From Hemerocallis citrina (taxonomy: Eukaryota > Streptophyta > Magnoliopsida > Asparagales > Asphodelaceae), in the NCBI GenBank assembly GCA_017893485.1, contig CM030362.1, positions 185,996,813-186,060,812 of the forward strand: a stretch of 64,000 nt of DNA, written 5' to 3'. A model generated the notes under the pieces. That model ran no database searches. It saw nothing but the letters and a program-made list of their open reading frames with translations, and was not told the DNA's origin. The stretch's first letter is position 1; every line of letters starts with the position of its first letter. The position numbers and the translations under genes were made by a program. Below are positions 35,724 to 50,070 of the stretch, one piece after another.

Positions 35724-38378
35724 GCGATGGCCTGGAAGAGTCTTTCTCGGAGGAGGAGATACTAAAGGTTATAAAACTATTGGGGCAAAACAAGGCGCCA
35801 GGGCCGGATGGGTTTCCTACTTTGTTCTACGCTAGATATTGGGACTATCATTAAGAAAGATATGTTGGACATCTTTTATGAGCTATTTCGGGGGGAGACA
35901 CGTATTGAGAGGCTAAACTCTGCGAATGTCATCCTTATTCCAAAGAAAGCTGAGTGACTAAGAGTAAAGGACCTCAGACCCATCAGTCTGCTAAATGGCT
36001 CATTCAAAATCATCACGAAAGGGTTGGCAAATAGGTTAGCGCCAAATTTAAACGATATTGTTGATGAGTCACAAAGCGGGTTTGTAAAGGGGAGAGATAT
36101 CCTGAATAGCATCGCGTCAGCTCATGAAATGGTATTAGGAGGACATAAGGACAAAATAGATGGGTTCCTCCTCAAACCAGATTTTCAAAAAGCGTATGAT
36201 ATGGTGGAGTGGGAATGTATGGATGAGGTGCTTAAGCTTAAAGGATTTGGAGAAAAGTAGAGATTGTGGATGAAGATGTGTGTAAGAAATGGCAAATCAC
36301 TCGTCTTTATCAATGGCTCGAAGGGGAGGGAAATCAGATGCTTGAGATAACTGAGACAGGGAGATCCGCTCTCACCGCTTATTTTTTCAATTTGTCGCAG
36401 ATGGATTGGCAAAAATGACTAAGAGAGAAATAGAGGCAGGGCTGAATAAGAGAATTAGAGTCAAAGGAATTACGGCTCCACTATCAATCCTACAATATGT
36501 TGACGACACGATTCTATTTGGAATGGCCGAAGCGGAAGAAATCATGTCTTTGAGGATTCTACTAAGATGCTATAAGTATTGGTCGGGATTGGTCGTTACT
36601 CTGAACAAGAGTTGTATAGCTGCACTGAGCAACAACAACGCCAATCCCATTGAGAATACCTCAGCTATGCTCGAGTGTGAGATAGGAGAGTATCCACTGA
36701 AGTATTTAGGAACACCCATCAGACCCGGAAAATTGATTAAGGAGGATTGGGTTCCTTTGGTAGAAAAGATTGAGAAAAAATTGGCCGGTTGGAAAGGAAA
36801 GTTTCTATCTCTTGGAGAAAGAATTACTCTGATCAACTCCGTTCTAAGTAACCTTCCAGTGTACCTAATGTCTATTTACGAGATCCCGAACTGGGCTATT
36901 GAAAGAATCGACAAATGTAGGCGGCAATTCCTGTGGAATGGAAACCACGAGGCTTACAAGGGAATAAATCTTATTAGGTTGGACAAGGTTTGTAAGAAGA
37001 AGGAGTTCGATGGTCTGGGAATTGTCAACCTAAAAGATATGAATAAGGCACTTCTCTCCAAATGGTGGTGAAAAATGCACAAACGGCAAAAATCATGGAT
37101 CATGGTGGAGTAACTCATTCTTGAGGTACCGTAGGAGGAAAATCATTAGATTCAGAGGAGCAAACACGCAAGGAAATGTGTCATTCCTGTGGAAGGGAAT
37201 TGCTAAAGTGGGGGATATTTACCATGCGAACACTAGGTGTAAGCTAAGGAAAGGTAACAATATCATATTCTGGAAGGACAAATTGTGTGGACAGAACACC
37301 CTGCAGTCACTGTTCCCGCAGTTGGCAAGTTCTGCTACTAGGGAGGAGGCACTCGTTGTGGACGTCTGGAAGAATAACAGACTGAGAATTGGACTCCAAG
37401 GAAACCTATCGAGTGAGGGGGAGGTTGATCTTCGGAATCTTAAATCATTGCTGGAAGAAGAAGGGTACTCAAGCTAGAGTAGAGGAAGACGAGAGGGAAT
37501 GGAAGCTAACCTCTAATTGTATATTCTCAATTATTACTATGTACGGCTTCTTGAATGATGGGAGAATGAGGAACACGCATGCAAATATCATATGGAAATC
37601 AAAAGTTCCTTCGAAAGTTAAGGCATTTCTATGGCTGATACTGAACAATGCGATCCTGTCCAAAACTAACCTTAGGAAACGCAACATCCCAATCGACGTG
37701 ACGTGCCAACGCTGCAACAATGGAGAGGAGGACACTAACCACATTTTTATTTTTTGCCCTAGAGCTAGTCTGACATGGGAGGTCATGGGATTGGGTTTTA
37801 ACACGGTAGCAATACCAAACTGTATCGAGGACTTTGGGGTAGCTGGAGAGTAATAAACATCAAGAAAGACTATAGGCTAATGTGGGATATCACGGTTGGG
37901 GCTATTCTTTGGATTCTCTGGCTCGATAGAAATGAGTATTGCTTCCGTCATACTAGATGTACATATAACATGTTAGTGCATAAAATTGTGGTTCTAATAG
38001 ATGGTTGAGCAGGTCAAGCAGGATCAAGAAAAAAGCTATGTATGGAGGAAGCACAGTAGGGGGCAGGAGGAGGACAACTATAGGATCAGCAGACCGAGGG
38101 ATTGGGCATATCGGGCAAGAGTTTCTGCTTATTTTGGGTTTCTATTTCTGATGGAGAGGACTAGCCCGCACAAGGTGACGGCAGAAGCCTACGTGGGTGG
38201 TTATTGTATTTTGAGAGGTAGACTATTGTTAGGTTCTGGCAGATGTTACTGTATTTCTTTTCAGCTAGATGTGGAATGGATTTAGTTTGGTTTGTAATAT
38301 TTTGTACTCTTTGTTTCGTTAACTATCATTAATGAAACAGCTGACTAAAGGGTCACTTTTATCTCCAAAAAAAAAAAG
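35724..38378 (+). mobile_element. Degenerate L1-type LINE, ORF2 3' half
   Basis: Starts in the gap and ends in poly(A) at about 38368-38378. In order it encodes reverse transcriptase blocks (NKAPGPDGFP, LRPISLLN, SGFVKGRDIL, DFQKAYD, then YVDDTILFG), a thumb region and a zf-RVT domain (WKSKVPSKVKAFLW, CQRCNNGEEDTNHIF). Several stops and frame changes break it (for example near 35850, 35957, 36258, 37070 and 37475). The 5' half is missing or inside the gap. Plant L1 LINEs of this type copy themselves by target-primed reverse transcription; this copy is dead. Confidence 0.92.
36406..37071 (+). pseudogene. LINE reverse transcriptase, palm and thumb fragment
   Basis: The longest open part of the LINE (221 residues) includes the catalytic YVDD motif at about residue 31, the LKYLGTPIRPGK block, and GWKGKFLSLGERITLINSVL. 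It is a fragment of a broken ORF2 and not an independent gene. Confidence 0.9.
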
Positions 38379-38379
38379 A

Positions 38380-39040
38380 TGTGGCTCACCATTGAAATAT
38401 ATATGTTTGTGTAATTGAATAAAGATAAAACGAGTATTACGAATTCTGTGAAACATGCAATCAGCTAATGTGAACACACCAAATTAACTCCTTCATTAAC
38501 AACTAGAGGAAGGCATTTCGGCCATTTCCAGTTACGTACCCTCCTTATATATAGCATTTTGCCACCTCCCTACTTTCAAGCATATTTATGTTTCCAAACG
38601 AAATGCAGCAAATGTTTTACAAGCTCCAATGGTGCATCCTATATATACCCCCCATATCAAATTGTGGCCTTTCTTAGACTTGAGCAGGAAAATCAAGATA
38701 AGTTTTGAGGGAATCATTGCTGATTTTGTTAGTGGAAATTTTGTTTGCTCAAGTACTGGCTTCTCTCATCAACAAATCAAGAACTGGAGTTTGGACAAGG
38801 TTCCCACTGGTTCAACAAATACAATCGTCGGTCACTGTACATTAACTTCTCAAATGATTTTCCCAGTGTTCCTTCAGAAAATGTGATAATACGAGTGCTC
38901 AAAAGTACATGTAGAAACAAAATGAGAATGTTTTCAAGTTCAAGATTATATTCAAGGATACTAATATGGGAAAAAAACAAATCAATTTTTTTAATATAAA
39001 TTTTTACCTGATAAGAGAAACGTTAAGCATCTTTCAATTT
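38380..39040. other. No gene recognised
   Basis: AT-rich sequence. The open frames at 38629-38886 and 38745-38999 have no recognisable domain and overlap in different phases. Confidence 0.35.
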
Positions 39041-39049
39041 TTAGTTGAA

Positions 39050-39630
39050 GCTCGGCCTCCTGTAAAATCACTACTATCATCCCACATTGTATGGAAACTT
39101 TTAATAGTCTCATCTCCATGACTGAATTCAGGACAATACTTCAACTGCAAATTATATGAAGCATATTTAATCGATAATTTTTCTCTTAACTAATAACATT
39201 CAAAAACATGAATGCAATTTGTTTTAGGCATAAAATAAAGCTAATTACCTGTATATGAAGAGTGTCAGGTTGTCCCTCACTGAAAGTTGCTTTTATCGCT
39301 TTTACTTGATCTCTCATTTGATTTGCACTTGGCTCTTGAGCCCTCCGTCCAAAATCTCCCAATTAATTTATCTCCATTGATAATAAATTTTGGCCACTAG
39401 ATCGCTGGTATGAGTCGATTCACGCTACAATTACAAACAATTTGGTTAATATCCAAATAATATTTCTAAATATTAGAGTGTGACAGTAGTGAGTAATGTA
39501 CCTCCTAAGAGCCTATTTTTAGCTTGAGTGCCTGAATATGACAGAGCTTTTTGAGCTTGTCCATCCAACAAAGTATACATTTGTAATATGCCTTGGAATT
39601 GACAATCTAATTACCCAGCACCCTCCATAA
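39050..39630 (-). pseudogene. Exon-like remains of an unidentified gene
   Basis: Three exon-like blocks read on the - strand with splice-like borders: about 39502-39625 (includes LLDGQAQKALSYSG), about 39249-39410 (GDFGRRAQEPSANQ, ATFSEGQPDTLHIQ) and up to 39144 (LKYCPEFSHGDETIKSF). The last two join in phase through GT (39247-39248) and AG (39145-39146). An in-frame stop in the middle block just before GDFGRR suggests decay. I do not recognise the family. It could be a broken host gene or a fragment carried by an element. Confidence 0.45.
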
Positions 39631-39662
39631 TTATCTCACTGAAATGTATCCTGATTCGGTCA

Positions 39663-42600
39663 GGATTGTGACATCTGATTATTCAGTTATACGCCGTACT
39701 ATATATATAATTTGCACGGACAATGTACATGTTTTTCCTTGATAATGCTAGTCAGCCCCAAATTTTTTTTTCTTTGAATACATAATAGCTGGCATCGATT
39801 TACAATATTTCTTAAGATTGATATAATAAATAGAGACGAAAAGTACATACAATACTTGCAATATTGCCACATATCTGGCACCCACAACCTAAAATCGTCA
39901 ACTATCTAGTTATAATATTTATTAAGCTAAACTTCTCTAGTAAGTGTACTCAATATATGTAACTTTCGTTCCCGTTTATACGGATTTGTATTTATTTTTC
40001 TTCGTATTTCTGAATTTTAATTTTTGCATGCAAATCCAACTATCATTTTGAATATGATTTCCTTCTTTTAAATATTTTATTATTTCATCTAGCCCAAACT
40101 CCTAATCCAACCTATGATTTATTTATTTATTTTATAAGTCTAATCCAAACGAACTTAGGTTATTCTTATTTTCTAATTCATATTTATTTATTTTATTGAA
40201 GCTCATAATTCATTTCTTAGCCAACCCAAAACCCAATGACTCATTCTTATTTAATTATTTATATTAAAACTCAAGCCCACATTTGTATACCCGAACTCGT
40301 TAACCTATTAGTCCTACCTTAACCAAACCCACTAACCTAATATCCCCTAATATGCTAATTACCCAATCTCCAACTCCCCCTCACATTCCCCCACAAATCT
40401 CTGCACTAATCTCTCCCCTACTAACTCTAATTCAACTACCTATTAATTATCATATTGTAATAATATATCTATTATTAAATCTCCCCCCCCCCCAACTACC
40501 CCTCTTCTTTCTCTCTCCCCGACTTCATCTACCTTTTCTTCTCCATTTATGCTTCCGGAACCCGACACCCATCGACCTCGCCACCTCTCCCCCTCGTCGC
40601 ACCTCCTAACCCACCTGCGCCTCACCCTCCGAGCTCCTCCATCCTCGACACCCTGCCGACTGCCATCACCACAGCATCGCCGCCATCACTTGCATCCCCC
40701 AACTCCACCATTGCCACCTACATCCACTAAACCACCCTCCTGCCCTCTTCGCCAACCATCTCCCCTTCACCTCGAGCCATTGACGCCGCTCATCCCCTGC
40801 CTCGTCTCCACTGCACCGCAACCCCTCCAACGACCACCGCAACTGTCATCATCCTCCACCCTTGCTGTGCTCGTCGCTGCGCACCACTCCGAACAACCAC
40901 CTTCTCACTCTCGCTGCCATCGCTCTCGCAAGCACCGGCTCGCCCTCACCGCACCTACTACCTCATCCCCTGCCTCCATTGCCTACATCGGCACCCACTG
41001 CCTTCCTCACCATGTCATCCTGTCAACCACCATCAACAGAACCCCCCAGTCGCCACCTTCACCTTCTTCCTCATCTTCGTCACCGCAGCACCCCTCATCG
41101 CCCTCGCTGTTGACGTCCCTCACCGCAGTTGCAACCTGTATTTCGTCGCTGCTCTAGATCCCAAGCTTTCCATCCACCGCCCACCGCCTTGTCGCCATTA
41201 CTACCGCGACCAGCCAGCACCTGCCCCCATCCCTTTTCCTCTCCCCATTGCCACCTCCTCTGTTCACGACCCCACACAGCCGAATGCCACCCTCGCTGTT
41301 GTTACTTTTTGCTGCGCATCGAAGCACCCCCGACAGCCTTCTCCCTCTGCCACAGTCATCAAGTGCTGTCGTCTCTCTCGCTGCAGTTGCCATTGCTGTT
41401 GTTGTTGTTTCTCGTACTGTTGCTGCTGTCGTCAACCTCATTGTTGTTCTTGGTGTGTGGTTGCTTCGCTGTCCCTTGCTGTTCTTGTTGCTCGTTGCTG
41501 CTGCCTCTTGCCACTGTTGCTGCGTGCTGCCGTTCCTTACTATGGTTGCTGCCCGAGGCACTTGCGGTGTGTTACCGCTGCCTCTCGTTATTGTTGCTGT
41601 TGTTCTCTTGCGGTTGTCGCCGCTGTCTTGCTGTGGTCGGTGCTGTCTCTCGCTGGTTGCCCGTGCTTCGTCATCGTTGCTTTTGCACGTGTTGCCGTCG
41701 TCGCTCATCTCGCTTCCGTTCATCGTTACAAAGGCAAGTACCTTGTACATCTCCGTTATTTCGTACAAGCATATTGTTTGATCTCCCGCAATTAGTAATT
41801 AAATCATCGCATTTGAAATCCCTTATTCTTGTAGTATTCATGTTTCTTGATGTTCCCATATCTAGATTAGTCGTTATATTGAATCGAATCAATTCTTTTG
41901 CCTCCATGATTCGATGCCATCAAAAGATCATAGTTTTCCATTGTTCCCACATTCATTGCACAAACATGAATTTGAAACTATATGCTTGCAAGTGAGAACC
42001 GTTACAATTTGAATTGGCAAGTTGCTATCTTACTGTTGTTGTAACTTGTAGCTAGTTTTTGACCGAGCTACTATTTAAATAAATCAGAGCTTTGTACACA
42101 AGAGTTGTAGCCCTATGAATCTAGTTTCTGGAACTTCTTGCTGATCCAGATTCTGAGTTGTAGGCTGCAAGTTATCTTATTTTTAGTACTGTATGGTTTC
42201 TATTTTCAAGATCACTGATTTGAAGTACACTACCATGATTTATTGACCAAAACATTGTGTTAACAGTAAAATAAAACTTGATATTTACCAGGTTGTTACT
42301 AGACATGATTAGGAGTCTGTTTATAATTTTTATAAGATTTTTAAATGAATTTACAGTACTTTATATATATAAGAATTTGACCCTGATCTGCTGCCTGAAC
42401 GGTAGACCAAGAGGTGTCTGGTTGACCTAGCTATTATATTTATAAATATCATGTCAATATGTGTTGGAACTGGCGTGAAGTCTACTTTCTGGAACCTTTG
42501 ACGGTACCTGATTATCTTTTCTATAGCAACGGGAAAGTGGATTTTTGTACAACAACGTATTGCTGTCAAAAATTATAACTTCATGTCCTTGATTGTAAAT

Positions 42601-44475
42601 ATATATTTATTTCTTGCATTTAATTAATTTAACTTGCATATTATGCATTGCATAGCCTTGATACTCCTTGATCCTATCCTGATACCCGTTCTCATTATGC
42701 ATTGTTCTTAAATAATTGTTGTAAAAAGTATAACAAGCCAGGGTAATAAGAGAAAGAATCTAGTAGTGGACAACATAGGAAAGTGTACTCGGAAGGGGGC
42801 CCGTGTTTCCCGTAATAGTGACTCTTTATATGTTTACACGATATGATATGATATGATATGGTTACATGATATGATATGATTCCTGGTTACATGATACAAT
42901 ATGACATGATATGATTACATGATATGATATGATTCCTGTTAGTGTCACTGGAAAACTTGAGTATATGATCCTATAGAATTCACCATAAGAGTCTAAAGGT
43001 TAACTTGTTTGTATACACCCGAACCTGTAGCATGAGACGCAGGATTGCGTGTATTAGTTAGGATTTATAAAAGATTGCTAGACGTGAGATTAACACTGAA
43101 CACATGCATGACTCATGATTCTAGTTACATGTTACCTGTTTACAAGATTACATGATTCCTGTTACATATTACATAATTTCTATTTATGAGTTACATGTTA
43201 CATGTTTATAAGTTACAAGATTCTTGTTTACATGACACATTCCTGTTACATGACTTCTTATTTCCGATTGGTTATATTTTGAAACTTATTTCAGTTGTTA
43301 TTTGCAGTCCACTTGATCATGTTATATTACAATTACATTGTCAGTCCTTATTGCTTTTCCTGTTATGCATGCTTCTTGTTCCTATTTTGCTTGTTACTAC
43401 TTACGGTCCGTGACTTGACGGACTTCTTTTTTTCCCAACTCTAGATGTGGAGATTGTAGGTACTGAAGAGTAAATGATCAAAGGACTTGGTGAATAACTC
43501 TTCTAGAGAATGAAGTCAAATCTTTGCTTGCATTAATAATCTTATTTCATGCTTCTCCTAGTTACTATTGTTGGTATTTTATATATATTGTATTCCACAC
43601 ATTTTGGCCTGAAGTTTATGTCTTTCCAGATGTTGGTTAGTTTGTGACACATTTCATGGATTATCAATATTTATGTGACTATTCTTTTGTGTGTGGTTGT
43701 GGTTATATTTTATATTATTGACATTATACTTATACAACTTATGGATGATGTGAGTTTGGAAACTTATATCATTTGCTGGGCCTCAGTTCTGTGCCCGTGT
43801 TTCCATATAATGGGAAGCGGTGTGTAACAATATATATTTGCTAAAGAAAAAGAATAGGATTGTGACATCTAATTATTCATTTATAGGCCGAACTATATAT
43901 ATAATTAGCACGGGTAATGTACATGTTTTTCCTTGATAAAGCTAATCAGCCTCAATTTCTTTTCATTGAATTCCTAATAGCTGGCATCGATTTACAACAT
44001 TTCTTAAGACTGATATAATAAATAGAGATAAAAAGTACATACAATACTTGCAATATACTACATATCTAGCACCCACAACCTAAAATCCTTAACTATCTAG
44101 TTATAATATTTTTTAAGCTAAACTTCTCTAGTAATTGTAGTCAATATATATTTGCTAAAGAAAAAGAACAAGATTGTGACATCTGATTATTCAGTTATAG
44201 GCCGTACTATATATATAATAAGCATGGACAATGTACATGTTTTTCCTTGATAATGCTAGTCAACCTCAATTTTTTTTCTTTGAATACATAATAGCTGGCA
44301 TCGATGTACAATATTTCTTAAGATTGATATAATTAATAGAGATGAAAAGTACATACAATACTTGCAATATGCTACATATCTAGCACCCACAACCTAAAAT
44401 CCTCAACTTTCTAGTTATAATATTTATTATGCTAAACTTCTCTAGTAAGTGTAGTCAATAAGTATTTGCTAAAGA
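39663..44475. repeat. Tandem repeat of about 315 bp, interrupted by a solo LTR
   Basis: Three units begin near 39667, 43860 and 44175, each with GTGACATCTNATTATTCA followed by GTACATGTTTTTCCTTGAT, CTGGCATCGAT and CACCCACAACCTAAAATC. The first unit is cut after CAATATA by the solo LTR and resumes behind it; without the LTR its length is about 317 bp. Confidence 0.85.
39958..43829 (+). mobile_element. Solo LTR of 3.9 kb
   Basis: Starts TGTAACTTTCGTTCCCG and ends GGTGTGTAACA, flanked by a perfect 5-bp duplication, ATATA (39953-39957 and 43830-43834). The middle is C-rich (40330-41720), giving long but low-complexity open frames on both strands. An (ATGAT)n tract lies at about 42838-42945. It is related in its ends and layout to the element at 50071-53506. 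LTRs this long are seen in Del/Tekay chromoviruses, but nothing coding is here to prove the lineage. Confidence 0.82.
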
Positions 44476-44479
44476 AAAA

Positions 44480-45266
44480 GAAAAAAAAATTTGTTTTGTG
44501 TACGGAATTGATGGATCATGGTGCAGTATTTGTCAAGCTTGGTCAGCTCATGGGATGGTTTTGTGTATAGAATTGCTTGTATATGAACAAAGGAGATTTA
44601 TTATCATGCTTTTGAGGGATCAAGCTTATGAGATTGTATTAAACACATTTGTTTTCCTTTCCATGGGTTTAATTCGTTAAATACTTGTTAACGTTTCAAC
44701 TTTATCTCACCGCTTTATCTCCGCCAAAAAGGGGAAAAATTGTGAGCTGGTTGTTACTTATCAACTTATGTATCAAAAATAAATAAACATACAAATTGAT
44801 AAGGAAAATGAAAAGAATACTTCAACTATCTTTCAAGAAAGTTTGCTTATCCATGTCAGGAGTTGTTTTTCTTTTGGGATAAATAAAAATTTATGATCCA
44901 GTATTATATTATAGAACATCTATTTCAACAACATAGATTACTAAAAAATAGTATTAAAAATAAATAAATAAAAGAGTTAAGAACATAGTGGGGATCCATG
45001 ATAGATGTCATACCTCTTGAACAGAGCCCTGAGCCCTGGTGCTCACCGCGTTGATAAGCCATGAAAGAAAATATGTATCTGCAATTAAGAAGAGAAGACA
45101 AAGCTAAACTTAACAAGAATCAACTAATAATATATAGTTAATTATACATTAATCATATTAGTCGCATATGCAATCATATATATTAATAAGAGATAATGAA
45201 ACAAGAATTGACAAAGCAATCTGAGAGACTTTTACTCTTTATTTGATCTCGGACTAGCCTGATCGA
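44480..45266. other. No gene recognised
   Basis: AT-rich sequence. A splice-flanked stretch on the - strand (about 45011-45078) could be an exon, but its neighbours are not recognisable. Confidence 0.35.
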
Positions 45267-45267
45267 G

Positions 45268-45961
<694 letters not shown>

Positions 45962-46226
45962 AAATGTTAGATTAGATCAGTATGGAAATTTAGTACCTAT
46001 ATATAAAATGAAGGAGATATACAAAGTTTCTTCAACCACCGAGGTGAGAATCAGTTTGGATTTATATCTGGGAGGCCAACAATGAAAATAATTTATGTAC
46101 TGAGAAGACTTATGAAAAAATATAGAGAGAATAAGAAAGATCTAAAAATGGTGCTTATAGATTGAGAAAAAATATATGATAAAGTCTCTAGAGACATAGT
46201 ATAGTGAGTGTTAAATAACAGAAGAG

Positions 46227-47194
46227 TGTAAATCACCCTGGGGGGGTGAATAGGGTGATTGTGCGAAATTAAAAAATTAAATATCATTGCATAAAGTAAA
46301 AGAGAAAAGTTAGAGAGATCAAACGCAGCAAGCACAAGTGATACAGCGATATAACGTTGTTCGACCCTCAGGTCTACGTCCACACCATCTACTTGTAGCA
46401 ATTCTCCGCCACAAGCTTTCCTTACAGTGATTCTCAAATTCAGGCCGAGAGACCTATTACACCCACATGACTTCTAAGATAAGCCCCGTCAATCTCACCA
46501 AAATGGAATAAAACAAAAACTCAAGATCTTCAATAATCTTGACTGAAGAAAACAAGAAAATATCACACACTCGGATTGATTGTTGAATAGATTAGTTTGG
46601 ATGATTTTTATTAGAGAAAATAGGTGAGGAATACATAGTGGGTTCGTCTAAATATATAGATTGGGAATTGTATCTCTAAAAAATAGAAACGATACATTCC
46701 AAAAGAGTAATCTGCACGAGGTACGGTCGACTGCAAATAAGGACAGTTGACCGTTCATCTTGTAATCGAAAGTCGAAAGATGAATTGTCGACTGTCTCTT
46801 CATTTTAACAGTGAAGAGCAGTCGACTGTGGTGCGGTCGACCAACAATATGGTACAGCGACCGCAATTGTGCTGATTGTGACGAAACCACTTTATATTCT
46901 TACCATAAACTAATCAATCAAGAATCAATCAATTACATATAAAATCCTCACATATATGGAAAGAAAGAAGTTGATCTTGCGGGCTTTCTTGGGCACTAAT
47001 CAACATGTGCACTTTTTTGAATAACTTCTTCTTTTGCTTGATTTTGGAATTCTTCTTTATTACTTTCCTTCATTTGCTTGTTTTTAAATCTTTTGAACCT
47101 TTTACATTATTTTTCTTTTCGTGTTTTTCCTGCAAATCTGAACTAAAAATATTAGAAGTGCGTGACACGTTTTTTGCATTCAAACTTAGGGTCA
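46227..47194 (-). repeat. 3' LTR of the Sirevirus-type element
   Basis: 968 bp, TGTAAATCACCC at the plus-strand left end and GGGTCA at the right. It contains repeated GTCGAC-type motifs (about 46725-46865). The purine tract AAAATAGGGAGA lies just inside (47195-47206 on the - strand). Confidence 0.85.
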
Positions 47195-47689
47195 TCTCCC
47201 TATTTTGGTGTGACTAAAACATATCTTAGAATAAAAAAATGTAAAGCAAGATGTATTAGATGAGATTTAATTTCTCCCCCTAAATCTAGTACTCCCCCTA
47301 AATTCATGCATGGAAAATATAGATGATTATACAATAATCAAAATGAAGGTGAAGAACGAGCATGACAACAAGCAATTTTGAGGAATATTACATTTTTGGA
47401 AAACAGAAGGAAAATCTATTTACATGATACTATTGATCGCGAGACTCTTTGATATACAGTAAGCGCTCTTCATGGTATCATAGATTTGAAATTTTCTCAA
47501 TACAACCGAGAGATATAGATCAAAAGATTCAAAGGAAAATAAATTGCAATTGGAAAATAAAATTCAAAATAAATTTCAATTTCTAAATGCACTAGAAACT
47601 ATTAGAAAAACTTCTCCCCCTTTTTGGAACACACCAAAAAGAAAAAAACTTCAGAAAGCAACAAAAATGAAACCACTCGACTACAAGGT

Positions 47690-47960
47690 CGATCGTGAAG
47701 AGTTTTAAAATTCAGTCAAGTAAACAGTGAGCAAGCCGGTCGACTGCGCGTCGACTGCAATACCAATTGAAAACCCAGTCGTCGACAAAAACAAAAGAAC
47801 CCGAGAGCGAACCGGTCAACCACACGGTTGAACGGAAATCCACTAAAAACAAGTTTGGTGACTAAACAAAAACCCGAGAGCAAACCGGTCAACCGCCCAG
47901 ACGACTGTACACCTTTACAGTACGAGCAGTCGACCGTCCAGTCGACCGAAAAATGCAAAT
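47690..47960. repeat. GTCGAC-motif-rich stretch before the 3' LTR
   Basis: GGTCGACTG, CAGTCGACCG and similar palindromic motifs recur about ten times between the RNase H stop and the polypurine tract. The same motifs occur in the LTRs. Confidence 0.65.
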
Positions 47961-50065
47961 TTAAGCAGAAATATCAATAATGTTTAATTCACCCTTTAAA
48001 AAATGAAATCGTTTTTCATTTAAAGTTTTAGTAAAAATATCAGCAAGTTGAGAATCAGTGGAGACATACTCAAGAATAATGTCCCCTTTTTGAAAATGAT
48101 CTTTAATAAAGTGGTACCGAATATCTATGTGTTTTGTGTAACTATATTGATCAGAATTTTTAGTCATATGAACAGTGCTAGTATTATCGCATTTAATCGG
48201 AATGTGATCAAATGATACCTTGTAGTCTTCTAAAGTGTTTTTCATCCATAATACCTGCGCACAGCAAGATCCTGCTGCAATGTATTCGGCTTCGGCAGTG
48301 GAGAGAGTTACAGAATTCTGTTTCTTGGATGCCCATGAGACAATGCAGTTCCCCAATAAGTGACATGTGCCGCTAGTACTTTTTCTATTAGTTAAGCTTC
48401 CGGCATAGTTCGCATCAGAGTACTCTACAAGAGGAAATCTATTTCTTCGCCTTTTCGCCAAGAAAGAAGAACTATCTTGGAGAATTGAAGGATATATGAA
48501 ATTACAATGACCATTGGATATGATTCTATTTTTCGGGTACCAAAGTCCAGTTTGGGTGTGCATTTAAAATATCGAATTATACGCTTCACGGCAACCAAAT
48601 GTGATTCTTTGGGACACGAATGAAAATGCGCACATAAACAAACACTAAACATGATATCTGGACGGGATGCAGTTATATAAAGCAGACTACAAATCATACC
48701 ATGATAGGTAGAAATATCAACATTATTACTAGATTCGTCCTTGGATGGCTTAGTAGTAGTTGCGATAGGTGTTTTGTAAGCATTTGCATTCTCAAGGCTG
48801 AACTTTTTGACTAGGTCTTTTGCATATTTGGATTAATTAATAAAGATGTCATCCTTTCGTTGTTATATTTGGAGTCCAAGAAAGTAGGTTAGTTTACCCA
48901 TCATACTCATTTCGAACTCATCCTGTATTTGCTTAGAGAATTCCTTGCAAAGATTTTCATTAGTATACCCAAATATAATGTCATCAACATAAATTTGAAT
49001 AATTAAAATATCTTTAGAAATATGTTTTATAAATAGTGTAGTGTCTACTTTTTCTTTAGAGAAACCTATGTGAATTAGAAACAAACTTAGTCGTTCATAC
49101 CAAGAACGAGGAGCTTGCTTCAAACCATACAAAGCTTTATCAAGACAAAATACATGGTTTGGGTGTGTGGGATCAGTGAACCCCGGTGGTTGTTCAACAT
49201 AAACTTCTTCCGAAATAAAACCATTTAAGAAAGTGCTTTTGACATCCATTTGAAAAAGAGTAAAATCCATATAAGAAGTAAAAACAAGTAAAATGTGAAT
49301 GGCTTCAAGCCGTGCAACAGGTGTAAAAGTTTTATCAAAATCAACCTCCTCTTGTTGGTTATAACCCTATACAACAAGACAAGCCTTATTTCTAGTGATA
49401 GTTCCTGATTCATCCAACTTGTTCCGAAACACCCACTTAGTTCCAAGCACGATTCTATTGGGAGGTCTAGGAACAAGCCTCCATACTTGGTTCCTTTCGA
49501 ATTGATTAAGTTCTTATTGCATTGCAATGATCCAGTCATTATCTTGCAAGGCTTCCTTAATATTCTTAGGTTCAAGTATAGAGACGAATACGGAGAAGCA
49601 CATGAAATTTTAAGCTTGTGTTCGAGTAGTTACCCCTTTTGACATATCGCTTCGGATAAGATTTGGTAGATGGCTATACATGATTTTCCAGGCGGGGCAC
49701 CTTTCGTTTGTGAACGGTTGATGTTGTATGTGATCATCTTCCATAGCGTCAATTTGCAGTGTATGCATCTCTTCAATTTGGGATTTGTGACTGATGGAAT
49801 CGTCTTCATCTTGTAGAGATTCATGATTTTGAGAGTCCACATTTGGTCCTTGTTCATTGTGTACCTGTTTCTTTTCAACACGAACACCTGCCTCATCATT
49901 ATCAACAATATGCAATATTTCTTTTATGAAGGGATTAGTTTTACCAAATATAATATCAATGGATTCTTGAATTGTGCATCTTCTTTTAGTAAATACACGA
50001 TATGCCTTGCTACTTAGGGAATATCTTAAGAATATGCCTTCATCACTTTTACGATCAAACTTTCC
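47961..50065 (-). pseudogene. pol: Copia integrase tail, reverse transcriptase and RNase H (broken)
   Basis: The part after the inserted solo LTR starts in the integrase C-terminal region (DNLGKFDRKSDEGIFL, SKAYRVF). It continues to reverse transcriptase (DVKSTFLNG, EEVYVEQPPGF, LYGLKQAPRSWYERL and the catalytic YVDD at about 48965) and RNase H ([35 protein letters not shown]). The frame is split at about 49610, 49250, 48850 and 48560 by stops or shifts. In intact elements this polyprotein copies and integrates the element DNA; this copy cannot. Confidence 0.92.
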
Positions 50066-50070
50066 CAAGT

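Noticed and set aside
35185..35793. Long frames across the gap
   Set aside because: They consist of N and carry no information.
38629..38886. 85-residue open frame
   Set aside because: No domain, no homologous pattern that I know, and a competing overlapping frame at 38745-38999.
40352..41995. Long open frames on both strands, up to 288 residues
   Set aside because: They are C-rich and codon-biased low-complexity sequence inside a solo LTR, overlapping in several phases and without domains.
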